This document shows, in pieces, positions 11,603 through 20,046 of a DNA stretch of 64,000 nucleotides. The notes beneath the pieces are model-generated. The model searched no databases. It worked only from the letters and a program-made list of their open reading frames with translations, and was not told the origin of the DNA. This stretch comes from Pseudogemmatithrix spongiicola (GTDB taxonomy: Bacteria; Gemmatimonadota; Gemmatimonadetes; Gemmatimonadales; Gemmatimonadaceae): the NCBI RefSeq assembly GCF_030623445.1, contig NZ_CP130613.1:124001-188000 (forward strand). Reading direction: 5' to 3'. The translations under genes and the position numbers were made by a program. Each line of letters starts with the position of its first letter. The stretch's first letter is position 1.

Positions 11603-12231
11603 TGACCGCAACGGCCCTCCCCCCCGGGGTGTCGGACGCTGTGCGCGACCTCCCGCGCGCGCGGCTCCGCGGTGTCAATGAGCCCCTGCCGCCGGGCGAG
11701 CGCGTGCTGTGGGAAGGCGCGCCCGATGCCCGTGCCGTGGCGCGGCACCTGTTCTTCGTTCGACCCCTGGCGGCGTACCTCGCCGTCATGGTGCTCTGGT
11801 GGGTCGGGGTGAACCGCGCCGAGATCGGCACGGCGAGCTTCTGGGCCACGCTCGGCACGCAGTTGCTGCTCTCGGGCGGCCTGCTCTTCGGCGCCTGGTG
11901 GTTCGCGCGGGCGATTGCCGGCGGTACGACCTACGCGATCACGGACAAGCGCATCGTGATGCGCTTCGGCGTGGTGTTCCCGCTCACGATCAACGTACCG
12001 CTGCACTACGTGCAGGGCGCGAGTGCGCGGCAGTTCCCCGATCGCACGGGCCAGATTGCCGTGAAGTTGGGCACGAAGGAGAAACTGGCGTGGATCGTCC
12101 TGTTCCCGCACGTGCGGCCGTGGACGTTCAACAATCCGGAGCCGCTGCTGCGCGGCCTCAAGGATCCGGTGAAGGTCGGCGAGATCCTGCGTGAGGCCGT
12201 GATGGCGGTGCCCGCGAAGGAGTCCGCATGA
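11602..12231 (+). CDS. puhB: Photosynthetic complex assembly protein PuhB
   Basis: A protein of 209 aa with a bacterial PH-like (bPH2) fold. The N-terminal LPPGERVLWEGAPDARAVARH is followed by two or three transmembrane helices (about residues 50-115) and the phrase TTYAITDKRIVMRFGVVFPL. PuhB proteins assist reaction-centre and LH1 assembly. It overlaps both puhA (ATGA at 11602) and puhC (4 nt at 12228), as in proteobacterial puhABC operons. Confidence 0.93.
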   Translation: MTATALPPGVSDAVRDLPRARLRGVNEPLPPGERVLWEGAPDARAVARHLFFVRPLAAYLAVMVLWWVGVNRAEIGTASFWATLGTQLLLSGGLLFGAWWFARAIAGGTTYAITDKRIVMRFGVVFPLTINVPLHYVQGASARQFPDRTGQIAVKLGTKEKLAWIVLFPHVRPWTFNNPEPLLRGLKDPVKVGEILREAVMAVPAKESA

Positions 12232-12734
12232 GCGCCGAGATCCATTTCGAGCCGGAACCCGGTTCGACGTCGGCGATGCCGAACATCACGCCGCCGAAGC
12301 CTGCGTTGCGGGTGGCGGTGGCGATGGTCGCGTTGACGTTCACCATGGCCTTCCTGGCGTCGCAGTTCGGCATCTTCAAGTCGCCGGACATCTATGAGAA
12401 CCCCGTGGCGCAGCGCGCGCTGAGCTTCGCCGATGCGGCGGACGGCGGCATCCTCGTGCGCGATGGCGCAACGGGCGAGACGGCGCTGACGCTTCCTGCC
12501 GGCACAAACGGATTCCTGCGTGGCGCCCTGCGTGCGATGGCCGACCGGCGCCGCGTGGCGCAGAAGTCGCCGGACGCGCCCTTCCTGCTCACCGCCTGGG
12601 GCGATGGTCGCGTGACGATCGAGGATCCCGAGACGCGCGAGCGCATTGCCGTGAGTTCGTTCGGTCCCACGCAGGTGAAGAGCTTCGTCGCCTTGCTCGA
12701 CAAGGACGGTACGATGTTCGCCGGCCCGCCGTGA
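12228..12734 (+). CDS. puhC: Photosynthetic complex assembly protein PuhC
   Basis: A protein of 168 aa with one N-terminal transmembrane helix (about residues 25-45) and a periplasmic domain. The segment GGILVRDGATGETALTLPAGTNGFLRGALRAMADRRR is diagnostic of PuhC. It supports RC-LH1 assembly. The start overlaps the puhB stop by 4 nt. It is the last photosynthesis gene before about 43 kb of unrelated genes; a GC hairpin follows its stop 9 nt later. Confidence 0.93.
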   Translation: MSAEIHFEPEPGSTSAMPNITPPKPALRVAVAMVALTFTMAFLASQFGIFKSPDIYENPVAQRALSFADAADGGILVRDGATGETALTLPAGTNGFLRGALRAMADRRRVAQKSPDAPFLLTAWGDGRVTIEDPETRERIAVSSFGPTQVKSFVALLDKDGTMFAGPP

Positions 12735-12743
12735 TCCTGCTGC

Positions 12744-12766
12744 GGGGCGGGCCGTAATCCCGCCCC
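12744..12766 (+). terminator. Hairpin after puhC
   Basis: Perfect 8-bp stem GGGGCGGG / CCCGCCCC with a 7-nt loop (CCGTAAT), immediately after the puhC stop and ending 2 nt before the next ATG. There is no T-run, so intrinsic termination is unproven. It may instead occlude translation of the downstream gene. Confidence 0.55.
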
Positions 12767-12768
12767 CG

Positions 12769-13209
12769 ATGCCGCCTCCCGAAGATTCGGTCGAGGTGAC
12801 CACGCTCGCCGAATGGCGGGGGTGGCTGCAGGCGAACCATACGCGCCGCGCCAGTGTGTGGGTGGTCACGTACAAGAATGGCGCGAGTCGCCCCCACGTC
12901 GCCTATGACGATCTCGTCAGCGAGGCGCTCTGCTGGGGCTGGATCGATTCGCTGCCGCGCAAGTTGGACGCCGAGCGCACGATGCTGCGCTTCTCCCCGC
13001 GGTCGAAGAACACGGGCTGGTCCGCGCTCAACAAGCAGCGCGCCGAGCAGATGATCAAGGCCAAACGCATGCAGCCGGCCGGACTCGCGAAGATTGCGGC
13101 GGCGAAGGCCGACGGGTCATGGACGCGGCTCGACGCCGGCGAGGCCACGCGTGCCGCGAACGACAAGCGCGCCGCGAAGGGCAAGCGCGCCGCCTGGTGG
13201 CGCGACTAG
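12769..13209 (+). CDS. YdeI/OmpD-associated family protein, short form
   Basis: A protein of 146 aa. The first 100 or so residues match the YdeI/OmpD-associated family: EVTTLAEWRGWLQANH, VWVVTYKNG, LVSEALCWGWIDSLPRKLD, RFSPRSKNTGWSALNKQRAEQMI. Family members are usually about 190 residues with a C-terminal helical region; here the C-terminus is a short Lys/Arg/Ala-rich tail ending AAWWRD, so it is a shortened form. The biochemical role is not established; some homologues are annotated as bacteriocin protection. The ATG directly follows the hairpin after puhC with no visible ribosome-binding site. The stop overlaps the convergent VOC gene by 4 nt. Confidence 0.75.
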   Translation: MPPPEDSVEVTTLAEWRGWLQANHTRRASVWVVTYKNGASRPHVAYDDLVSEALCWGWIDSLPRKLDAERTMLRFSPRSKNTGWSALNKQRAEQMIKAKRMQPAGLAKIAAAKADGSWTRLDAGEATRAANDKRAAKGKRAAWWRD

Positions 13210-13583
13210 AGCGGCCTCGACTCCGAGAGGCCGATGACGTTGCCTTCGGGATCGCGGCAGAAGGCCATCCACAGTTCATGCGTCGCGGTCTTGCCCACGA
13301 GATGGGGCTCGTCGTCGAAGGGCACGCCGCGGACCTTGAGCGCGGCATACGCCGCGGCGCAGTCGGCGACCTCGAAATAGAGAATCGAGTTCTTGTGGTC
13401 GAACTCCGCGCTGCTGGGCTTCGTCAACATGAGCCGCACGCCACCGGCGTCGAAGAACGCCATGCCGGCCATCGCGAACTGCAGCGTGAGGCCGAGCCCG
13501 TCGCGGTAGAAGGGGACCGCGCGCTCGACGTCGTGCTGGACGAGGGCGATCTGCTGGATCTTGCTGAGTCGGATCTCGGTCAT
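13206..13583 (-). CDS. VOC (glyoxalase/bleomycin-resistance) superfamily protein
   Basis: A protein of 125 aa of the vicinal oxygen chelate fold: LSKIQQIALVQHDVERAVPFYRDGLGL starts the first beta-alpha-beta-beta-beta unit, with the metal-type residues ELWMAFCRDPEGNVIGLSE at the end. Such proteins may be lyases, dioxygenases or binding proteins; the substrate cannot be inferred. It lies 33 nt from the OMP cluster stop (upstream on the same strand) and its own stop overlaps the convergent YdeI gene. Confidence 0.85.
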   Translation of the reverse strand: MTEIRLSKIQQIALVQHDVERAVPFYRDGLGLTLQFAMAGMAFFDAGGVRLMLTKPSSAEFDHKNSILYFEVADCAAAYAALKVRGVPFDDEPHLVGKTATHELWMAFCRDPEGNVIGLSESRPL

Positions 13584-13616
13584 GGGGCGCTCGCCGCGAG
13601 GGGTGCCCCAAAGATG

Positions 13617-14774
13617 CTAGAAGGCTTCTTGGAGGGCGAGCAGCAGCACGGGCTTCTGGTCGCTGTTGAAGGCGACGTCGAGACGCAGCGTATTGCGGGT
13701 CTCGGGATCAATCCGGTAGCGCAGGCCCACGCCGGCGGCGATGAAGGGGCCGAAATTCGGGTTCCCGCGGTTATAGTGCACGCTCGAGATGGAGCCGAAC
13801 AGGGTGCTGCCGAGTCGATTGCGCATCCACTGCGTGGGTCCGCGCCATTCGCCCTCCAGACTGACGGCCAGATCCCCGGGCGCGCGGCCGGGCGCGAAGC
13901 CACGGCCGATGCGACAGAAGCCGGCGGATTCGAACTCGGGGAGCAACTCGCTGTCGAGACCGACAAACATCTGCCCGGCAAGCACGGCGCCCGAGGCAAG
14001 GCTCCGGTAGCCGCGAAGTTCGGCACGCGCGCTGTAGTAGCGCTCCGAATCCGGGTTACCAAAGGAGATTGAGCTCGCACGCACGGAAAGATCGAGCACA
14101 CGGCCGCGACTTGGCGCGAAGATGTTGTCCCGCGTGTCTGTCACGCTGCCGAGGCGGGCCGAGAGCGCTTGATACTCCGGCGTGACACCACCGCCACCGA
14201 TGCCGACGCTCAAGTCGTCCGGGCGCCGAATGACAGTCGTCACGCCGTTCGGCGGAATTTGCAGATGCAGCGGTGCGCCGCAGGGACCGGTGGTATCGCA
14301 GGGCGTCCATGGAATGCCGCCAATCGGAAAACTGTACGAGCCGTCGCCCTCACTCTCGTGCAGTCCCACACCGAAGTACGTCCACGTCCGCTCCGTGCGC
14401 CGCCACTGCTGCGTGAGGTCGATGCCGTGCCGACGCGGCATCAGGCGCGCGTCCGAGTCGAAGAAGACGATTGGCTCCTTCGACACGAATGCGTGCACGG
14501 CCGTGCGACGCTGATTTCCGGCCGTCCAGCGATCGTACGTACCACCGAGGTACCAGCCGTCATTCGCGGACTGGCGGTACTCGGCGATCATGACCGTCGG
14601 ACGCGTGCCGAGCGTATCGACGGCTTGTCGGACACCCTGCACGGCGACGCCGAGTACATGGCCGGATTCGTAGCCGGTGCTGCCCAGAGGGAGCACGACA
14701 CTCTTGACCTGTGCGGATGCAACCAACGGTCCGATTGCCAGGACGCCGACGCAGACGCGCACGAACGTGTTCAA
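13617..14774 (-). CDS. Outer-membrane beta-barrel protein, tandem paralogue 3
   Basis: A protein of 385 aa with an N-terminal signal peptide (MNTFVRVCVGVLAIGPLVASA) and a terminal Phe, typical of beta-barrel proteins recognised by the Bam machinery. The architecture (DTLGTRPT near the N-terminus, a TDTRDNIFAPSRGRVLDLSV motif mid-protein, a GLRYRIDPETRNTLRLDVAF strand near the end) resembles the C-terminal barrel domain of the Omp85/BamA-TamA 'surface antigen' family without POTRA domains. It is the most downstream of three adjacent paralogues, overlapping the second by 4 nt. Function is unknown; an outer-membrane channel or secretion role is inferred. Confidence 0.8.
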   Translation of the reverse strand: MNTFVRVCVGVLAIGPLVASAQVKSVVLPLGSTGYESGHVLGVAVQGVRQAVDTLGTRPTVMIAEYRQSANDGWYLGGTYDRWTAGNQRRTAVHAFVSKEPIVFFDSDARLMPRRHGIDLTQQWRRTERTWTYFGVGLHESEGDGSYSFPIGGIPWTPCDTTGPCGAPLHLQIPPNGVTTVIRRPDDLSVGIGGGGVTPEYQALSARLGSVTDTRDNIFAPSRGRVLDLSVRASSISFGNPDSERYYSARAELRGYRSLASGAVLAGQMFVGLDSELLPEFESAGFCRIGRGFAPGRAPGDLAVSLEGEWRGPTQWMRNRLGSTLFGSISSVHYNRGNPNFGPFIAAGVGLRYRIDPETRNTLRLDVAFNSDQKPVLLLALQEAF

Positions 14775-15913
14775 AATGCCTCCTGCAGCGCGAGGTGGAG
14801 GCCGCTCCTCGGCCTACTATAGCGGTCGACGATGAACGACACCGCGTAGTCGAGACGAAGCGTCGTCCGCGTGTCGGCATTCAGGCGATACCGCAGGCCG
14901 GCCCCCGCCCCGAAGAGTGTCGCCGATGTGCCGGCGCGCTGCCAATGCGAACCGCTGACGGATCCGAACGCCGCCGCACCCAAGCGGTTGCGCATCCACC
15001 GCTTCGGACCGCGCCACTCCGCCTGCGCAAACAGCAACAGCTGGTCGCGGTATCCGCCGGCATAGTAACGCCCCATGGGGAGGTCAAACGATTCGTCGAT
15101 CGGAATGGGGTTCCACTTCTCGCTGTCGAGGCCGAACAGCCCTTGCAGTGCCCACACGCCGCCGGCCGCATCTGGACGATAGACGCGCGCATCCAGCCGC
15201 ACCGAGTATGATTCCTCATCCCATTCGTCGCGGCCATAGCGATGCGCGTGCACGGCGAAATCGACGTACCGACCCCATTCCGGCGCGAAGATGTTGTCTC
15301 GGGTGTCGCGCAGCCAGCCAGCGCGCGCCGTGAGCGCGGTGAATCGCTCAGTCCCCGGTACCCAGAAGGACCCGACAGTCGACAACGCATCATGTCCCGT
15401 CGCGGCGGCACAGTTCCCGGCGGAATCGCAGAACGGACCGCCCCAGGGCCGGTACGGGTCCGTCCCTCCGCTGCTCTTCCGGCCACCGAGGCCTGCGTAC
15501 AGCCAGGTGCCCGCTCCGCGCCGCCAGTGCTGCCGCAGCTCCCAGCCCACGCGCTCGGGCTGGAACTCGAAGTCATCGAACACCTCGATCGTGAGCCGCG
15601 AGACGTACGCACTCGCCGTGAGCCGCCGCCGATTGCCCGGTTGCCACTTGTCGAGCGCAAACGACGCGCGCCATCCGCCGTCAACGCCCGCCCCGACATC
15701 CGCCACGACACTACTCGGCCGCGTGCCAAGGCTGTCGCTCGCTAACGTGACGCGCAGCAGGGCAGCCCCCACCGACTGTACGCGATCGGGAATCACCAGC
15801 GCGGTCGGCACGACGACCGAGGTCGTCTGCGCCAGTGCACGCGGTTGCGGAACCGCACTGGTGGCCAGCAGCGCGAGTCCCAGGCGGGGCAGCGCGTGGA
15901 TCGTGTGCATCAA
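14771..15913 (-). CDS. Outer-membrane beta-barrel protein, tandem paralogue 2
   Basis: A protein of 380 aa with a signal peptide ending near PRALAQ and a C-terminal LALQEAF. It shares with its neighbours the landmarks SLGTRPSSVVADVG, DTRDNIFAPEWGRYVDFAV, EWRGPKRWMRNRLGAAAFGS and GLRYRLNADTRTTLRLDYA. These appear in the same order in all three copies, showing tandem duplication followed by divergence. Overlaps of 4 nt with both neighbours indicate one operon. Confidence 0.8.
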   Translation of the reverse strand: MMHTIHALPRLGLALLATSAVPQPRALAQTTSVVVPTALVIPDRVQSVGAALLRVTLASDSLGTRPSSVVADVGAGVDGGWRASFALDKWQPGNRRRLTASAYVSRLTIEVFDDFEFQPERVGWELRQHWRRGAGTWLYAGLGGRKSSGGTDPYRPWGGPFCDSAGNCAAATGHDALSTVGSFWVPGTERFTALTARAGWLRDTRDNIFAPEWGRYVDFAVHAHRYGRDEWDEESYSVRLDARVYRPDAAGGVWALQGLFGLDSEKWNPIPIDESFDLPMGRYYAGGYRDQLLLFAQAEWRGPKRWMRNRLGAAAFGSVSGSHWQRAGTSATLFGAGAGLRYRLNADTRTTLRLDYAVSFIVDRYSRPRSGLHLALQEAF

Positions 15914-17013
15914 AACGCCTCGTTGAACGCCACGTACAACCCCGAGTTGCCCTTCCGCCCGACCCCGAAGTCGATGCGCACCGCCGACCGCGTGCGCGCA
16001 TCGAGGCGGAACCGGATGCCGCCGCCCACGCTCGGGAAGAACGTGCCGCCTTCATCGAAGTCGAACTCGCTGTCGAGCTGCGCCCCACCGCCAAACAGCG
16101 CGAACCCGAGCCGCTCGCGCAGCAGCGGCGTCGCATACCGCCACTCCGCCTGCGCGCCGAGCAGGAAGTCGGCGCGCAGCCGCCCCATCTCGTAGCCACG
16201 AAGCATGGTGTTGCTGCCCATCACGACTTGCTGATCGAGCGGCGCATACGGATCTGCGTTGATGAGCAAGCCTTGCACCGCGATCGTGTGGCGACCGCGC
16301 GTGCGGTAGCCACGGGCATCGGCCCGGAAGCGGAAATAGAGGTCGCTGTCCGGACGGTCGCGCTCTCGCGTGCTCATGCCGGTCAGCGATAGGTCAATGA
16401 ACCGTCCCGTCGTCGGTGCGAACAGGAAATCGCGAGTATCGCGCGTGCGCGCAGCAGTCACGAGCAGCGTCGTGTGCCGTATGGCCGGCGCAGGGGCGCA
16501 ATCCACGACAAACGTAGAATCGCCGCCCGTGCACCAGCCGAGATCCTGTTCCGGCGTCGTATTGAGCACCAGCCGCGCCCCGAGGCTATTCCACACCGCC
16601 GTACGTCCCTTGCGACTCGCCGTCACCCAGAACTCGGCGCTGCGGTTGTCGATCGTCTGCCGCGGCCCCTGAGCGTCCACCGAGTAGCCGTAGAACGGCA
16701 GGGGATACAGCGCGACGATCGCTCCCCACTGCCGCCGTTTGGCGTTCCCCGCCGTCCACTTGTCCGACTCGATGAACGCGCGGAACTGGTCCTTCTGCGT
16801 GAACACGATGTTGCCCATCCGACTGCTGGGCCGCGTGCCGAGCGTATCCTCCGGCTGCCAGGTGCGCAGGTACGCCACCCCGAGTTGCAGGCCGGTCTCC
16901 GGCGCGCTGCCGATGAACGGCAGCACCGCGGCCTTCTTCTCCTGGGCCGCGAGCGGCAGCGCCATCCCAAGGGCGCAGAGGAGTCGGACTGCGCCCAGCA
17001 AGAGTCGTCGCAT
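15910..17013 (-). CDS. Outer-membrane beta-barrel protein, tandem paralogue 1
   Basis: A protein of 367 aa from the chosen start at 17013, which gives a clean signal peptide (MRRLLLGAVRLLCALGMALPLAAQ). A longer in-frame start at 17076 adds 21 residues that would bury it and is less likely. Landmarks are DTLGTRPSSRMGNIVF, RDTRDFLFAPTTGRFIDLSL, GYEMGRLRADFLLGAQAEWRY and GGIRFRLDARTRSAVRIDF, with a C-terminal VAFNEAF. This is the promoter-proximal gene of the three-gene tandem set; it diverges from the 224-aa membrane protein gene across a gap of about 90 nt. Confidence 0.8.
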   Translation of the reverse strand: MRRLLLGAVRLLCALGMALPLAAQEKKAAVLPFIGSAPETGLQLGVAYLRTWQPEDTLGTRPSSRMGNIVFTQKDQFRAFIESDKWTAGNAKRRQWGAIVALYPLPFYGYSVDAQGPRQTIDNRSAEFWVTASRKGRTAVWNSLGARLVLNTTPEQDLGWCTGGDSTFVVDCAPAPAIRHTTLLVTAARTRDTRDFLFAPTTGRFIDLSLTGMSTRERDRPDSDLYFRFRADARGYRTRGRHTIAVQGLLINADPYAPLDQQVVMGSNTMLRGYEMGRLRADFLLGAQAEWRYATPLLRERLGFALFGGGAQLDSEFDFDEGGTFFPSVGGGIRFRLDARTRSAVRIDFGVGRKGNSGLYVAFNEAF

Positions 17014-17106
17014 GCCATCATCTCTCACCCTCGCAGGGTGGGGGCGCAATAGGCCTAGCACCTCTGCAGTTGGCATGGCGAGAGGCCTAGGGCGAGATTC
17101 CTTCCT

Positions 17107-17781
17107 ATGACTGACCGCCGGTATTCCGACGACGAGGTCGCAGAGATCTTTCGCCGCGCCACCGTGCTGCGCCCCGAGTCACGGGTGCCGCTGGCAGCGT
17201 CCGATGGCATGACGCTCGCCCAACTCGAGGCGATCGCCCAGGAAGCTGGCATCGAACCCTCGCGTATCGCCGCGGCGGCGCGGGAGCTCGATGCCCCGTC
17301 GGCCGCCCCGCGTCGCGCGGTCGGGGTGCCGATCAGCGTCTCGCGTAGCGTCGAGCTGCCACGCAATCTCACCGAGCGCGAGTGGGAGTTCCTGGTCACG
17401 CGGCTTCGCGAGACCTTCGATGCCACCGGGAAGCTCGAGACGCACGGCTCGCTCCGTACCTGGTCCAACGGCAACCTGCGCGTGATGCTCGAACCCGGCA
17501 TGAACGGGCATCGCGTGCGCTTCACGTCGCTCAACGCGGGACTCCGTGTCCGCCTCGTCGCGGGCAGCCTCACGGCGGGCTTCGGGCTTACGGTGACGCT
17601 GGTCGCGTCCTTCGTCAGCGCCGATGCAGGCTGGGCGGCCTTCGGCAGCTCGGGCATCGTCGGCGTCGTCGGGCTCGTCATCGCGGCCGTGGCCGGCGGC
17701 GCCAGCAAGAAATGGCGGGGTGAACGTCGGCAGCAGTTCGACACCCTCGCCGCAGAGCTCGAGCGCCTTACCCGCGGCTGA
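17107..17781 (+). CDS. Hypothetical protein with two C-terminal transmembrane helices
   Basis: A protein of 224 aa. The N-terminal RYSDDEVAEIFRRA begins a helical region predicted to be cytoplasmic. A middle domain (residues about 75-145, SVELPRNLTEREWEFLVTRL) looks like a small alpha/beta ligand-binding fold. Two hydrophobic stretches (RLVAGSLTAGFGLTVTLVASF and SSGIVGVVGLVIAAVAGG) sit near the C-terminus. I know similar uncharacterised proteins from Gemmatimonadota but no function. It is divergent from the OMP operon and its end overlaps the phosphotransferase gene end by 14 nt. Confidence 0.7.
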   Translation: MTDRRYSDDEVAEIFRRATVLRPESRVPLAASDGMTLAQLEAIAQEAGIEPSRIAAAARELDAPSAAPRRAVGVPISVSRSVELPRNLTEREWEFLVTRLRETFDATGKLETHGSLRTWSNGNLRVMLEPGMNGHRVRFTSLNAGLRVRLVAGSLTAGFGLTVTLVASFVSADAGWAAFGSSGIVGVVGLVIAAVAGGASKKWRGERRQQFDTLAAELERLTRG

Positions 17782-18814
17782 CGACACTCCCGCCGAACTC
17801 GCCGAGCAGCTGCACGACGTCACCCAAGCCGGCGAAGCGCTCGTCCTTGGTGAGCCCCTTCCGGTAGCGCGCGTAGATCTGCTGCGCGATCACCGCGACC
17901 TTGAACACGCCGAAGGCGTGATACCACGTGGCCGGCCGTTGCATGCGCCCGCTCTTCTTGAGATAGCGCTCCCAGAGCTCGCTGCGCGTGAGGTTGCCGG
18001 GCAACGCGGTGATGCCGAGCCCGAGTGACTTGAACGCGGGATGGTCGCCGGCCTCGATCCAATACGCGAGTGAGGTGCCGACATCGAGCAGCGGATCGCC
18101 CAGCGTCGCCATCTCCCAATCCAGCACGGCAACGATCTTCCCGGGCTGCTTGGCATCGAGCACGAGGTTGTCGTACTTGAAGTCGTTGTGGATGAGACAG
18201 GCCCCGCTCTCGCTCGGCTGATGCTCGGCAAGCCAACTCGCCAACTGCTCGATGCTCGCCACGTCATCCGTGCGCGATTTCTGCCAGCGCTCCGTCCAGC
18301 CGTCGATCTGTCGCGACACGTAGCCCATCGGCCGACCGAGTCCACCGATTACCGGATCTGACGGCGTCGCGCCGTGGATCGCGATGAGCGTGTCGAGGAA
18401 GCGCTCGCCGAGCTGCGCGAAGGCAGCCGCATCGTAGCCCGGCGGCGCCTTCGACCCGCGCAGGATCACGCCGCGCACGCGCTCCATCACGTAGAACGGC
18501 ACGCCGATCACCGACGGATCGTCGCAGCCGGCAATCACGCGTGGCGCGGGAATTCCCCGTAGCTCGCACACCGAGAGAATGCGCGCCTCGCGGCCCATGT
18601 CGTGCGCCGAGCCCGCCGCGATTCCCTTAGGCGGGCGCCGCAGCACGCACTCTCCGTTCGTAGTCTTCAGCAGGTAGGTGAGATTCGAGAACCCGCCGGG
18701 AAACTGTTCTACGCCTGTGACGCGCCCGACCGTCGGCGCCTCAGCGGCTAGCCATGCGTTCAACGCATCGAGCGGAAGTTCCTCGCCGGCGCGCACGGGC
18801 ACGGACTCAGCCAT
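17768..18814 (-). CDS. Phosphotransferase family protein (APH / ACAD10-like)
   Basis: A protein of 348 aa with an aminoglycoside-phosphotransferase-like kinase fold. VEQFPGGFSNLTYLLKT forms the nucleotide-binding lobe, VPFYVMERVRGVIL is the hinge, LIHNDFKYDNLVLDA is the catalytic loop and VLDWEMATLGDPLLDVG is the metal-binding DxE/D motif. Homologues next to acyl-CoA dehydrogenases phosphorylate hydroxy-acyl-CoA intermediates (ACAD10/11 type). The immediate downstream position after an acyl-CoA dehydrogenase, with an 8-nt overlap, supports that role rather than drug resistance. Confidence 0.87.
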   Translation of the reverse strand: MAESVPVRAGEELPLDALNAWLAAEAPTVGRVTGVEQFPGGFSNLTYLLKTTNGECVLRRPPKGIAAGSAHDMGREARILSVCELRGIPAPRVIAGCDDPSVIGVPFYVMERVRGVILRGSKAPPGYDAAAFAQLGERFLDTLIAIHGATPSDPVIGGLGRPMGYVSRQIDGWTERWQKSRTDDVASIEQLASWLAEHQPSESGACLIHNDFKYDNLVLDAKQPGKIVAVLDWEMATLGDPLLDVGTSLAYWIEAGDHPAFKSLGLGITALPGNLTRSELWERYLKKSGRMQRPATWYHAFGVFKVAVIAQQIYARYRKGLTKDERFAGLGDVVQLLGEFGGSVVSRG

Positions 18815-19985
18815 GACGCTTCATCCCCGCGGCGCCGAGGATGCGCTTCGCCACGGCGCTCTTGTGGACTTCATCCGGTCCGTCGTAGATCCGCGCGCCA
18901 CGCTCATGCCGGTACCAGTAAGCCAACGGTGTGTCGTCGGTCATGCCAAGCGCGCCGTGCACCTGGATGGCGCGGTCGAGCACGCGCTGCAGCACACCGG
19001 CTACGTGGAACTTGATGAGCGAGATGCCATCTCGCGCCGCGTGGGCGCCGTCGCGCTCGATGCGGGACGCGACATCGAGTACCAAGAGCTTGGCCGCATC
19101 GATCTCCGCCCGACACTCGGCGATCCAGTGCTGCACCGCCTGCTGCTGCCCCAGCACCTCGCCCGGCGCGATCTCCCGCGTCGCGGCGCGCTGCACCATC
19201 ATGCGGAACGCCCGCTCGCTGATGCCCAACCAGCGCATACAGTGATGGATGCGACCGGGCCCCAAGCGTTCCTGCGCCAGCGCGAAGCCTGCGCCTTCAT
19301 CGCCGATGCGGTTCGTGACCGGCACGCGCACGCCCTCGAAGCGCAGCTCCGCGTGGCTCGCATAATCGCTGCCTTGCTCGCCCATCACGGGGATGTTGCG
19401 CACGAACACCACGCCCGGCGCATCCATGGGCACGATGATCTGGCTCGCGCGCTTGTGCGGCGGGGCGTCAGGGTCGGTCACGGCCATGACGATCGTGAAT
19501 GCCGCGCCGTCGGCGCTCGATGTGAACCACTTGTGGCCCGTGATTACGTACTCGCCTCCCTCGCGCACCGCCCGGGTGTCCATCCACACGGGATTCGAAC
19601 CGGCAAACTCCGGCTCGGTCATCGCGAAGCAGCTGCGGATCTCGCCGCGGGCCAGCGGTTCGAACCACTTCGCCTTCTGCTCAGCGCTGCCGTGCGTCAG
19701 CAGCAGCTCCTGGTTGCCGATATCGGGGGCGTTGCAGTTGAACAGGTAATGGCCGATGGGGCTTTCGCCGAGTACCGCGCTGATTTCGGCGAACTCGGGG
19801 AGGGAGAGGCCGAGGCCGCCGTGAGACTTGGGGAGATGAGGGGCCCAGAGGTGCTCGCGCTTCGCTTGCTCGCGGAGCTTGGCGAGCTGCGGGACGAGGT
19901 CGCGGAAGGGCTTGCTCAAGAACTCGCGCTCAAGGGGATGAGCGTGAGTTTCGAGGAAGGTGCGGTACTGGGAGGGGAGAGGCAT
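18807..19985 (-). CDS. Acyl-CoA dehydrogenase family protein
   Basis: A flavoprotein of 392 aa. The N-terminal helical domain is followed by the beta-domain signature CFAMTEPEFAGSNPVWMDTRA and the C-terminal helical domain with ILGAAGMKRHG at the end. It catalyses alpha-beta dehydrogenation of acyl-CoA esters with FAD. The GLGLSLPEFAEISAVLGESPIGHYLFNCNAPD region is typical of the ACAD10/11-like and long-chain branch. It forms a unit with the phosphotransferase (overlap 8 nt) and probably the upstream SDR (61 nt away), consistent with an unusual fatty-acid catabolic route. Confidence 0.9.
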   Translation of the reverse strand: MPLPSQYRTFLETHAHPLEREFLSKPFRDLVPQLAKLREQAKREHLWAPHLPKSHGGLGLSLPEFAEISAVLGESPIGHYLFNCNAPDIGNQELLLTHGSAEQKAKWFEPLARGEIRSCFAMTEPEFAGSNPVWMDTRAVREGGEYVITGHKWFTSSADGAAFTIVMAVTDPDAPPHKRASQIIVPMDAPGVVFVRNIPVMGEQGSDYASHAELRFEGVRVPVTNRIGDEGAGFALAQERLGPGRIHHCMRWLGISERAFRMMVQRAATREIAPGEVLGQQQAVQHWIAECRAEIDAAKLLVLDVASRIERDGAHAARDGISLIKFHVAGVLQRVLDRAIQVHGALGMTDDTPLAYWYRHERGARIYDGPDEVHKSAVAKRILGAAGMKRHG

Positions 19986-19988
19986 AAC

Positions 19989-20046
19989 GGCAGCTGGAAG
20001 CTCTAAGCTGTAAGCTGGAAGGGAACTGCGAACTGCTTACTACCAC
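19989..20046. repeat. Dispersed heptamer repeat, divergent copy
   Basis: Junction between the SDR and acyl-CoA dehydrogenase genes with AGCTGGAAGCT / AAGCTGTAAGCTGGAAGG units and complementary AACTGC/GCTTACT segments. It follows the same 7-nt periodicity as the other copies but with GCTGGAA in place of GTTGGAA and without the canonical 18-nt terminus. Confidence 0.5.

Noticed and set aside
17014-17076. Extended N-terminus (start at 17076) for outer-membrane paralogue 1
   Set aside because: The extension would precede and disable a typical signal peptide that begins at 17013.
19640-19670. GGTTCGAACC-like stretch as a tRNA T-arm
   Set aside because: It lies inside the acyl-CoA dehydrogenase coding sequence and no acceptor or anticodon stems can be built around it. 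No tRNA or rRNA was found in the window.
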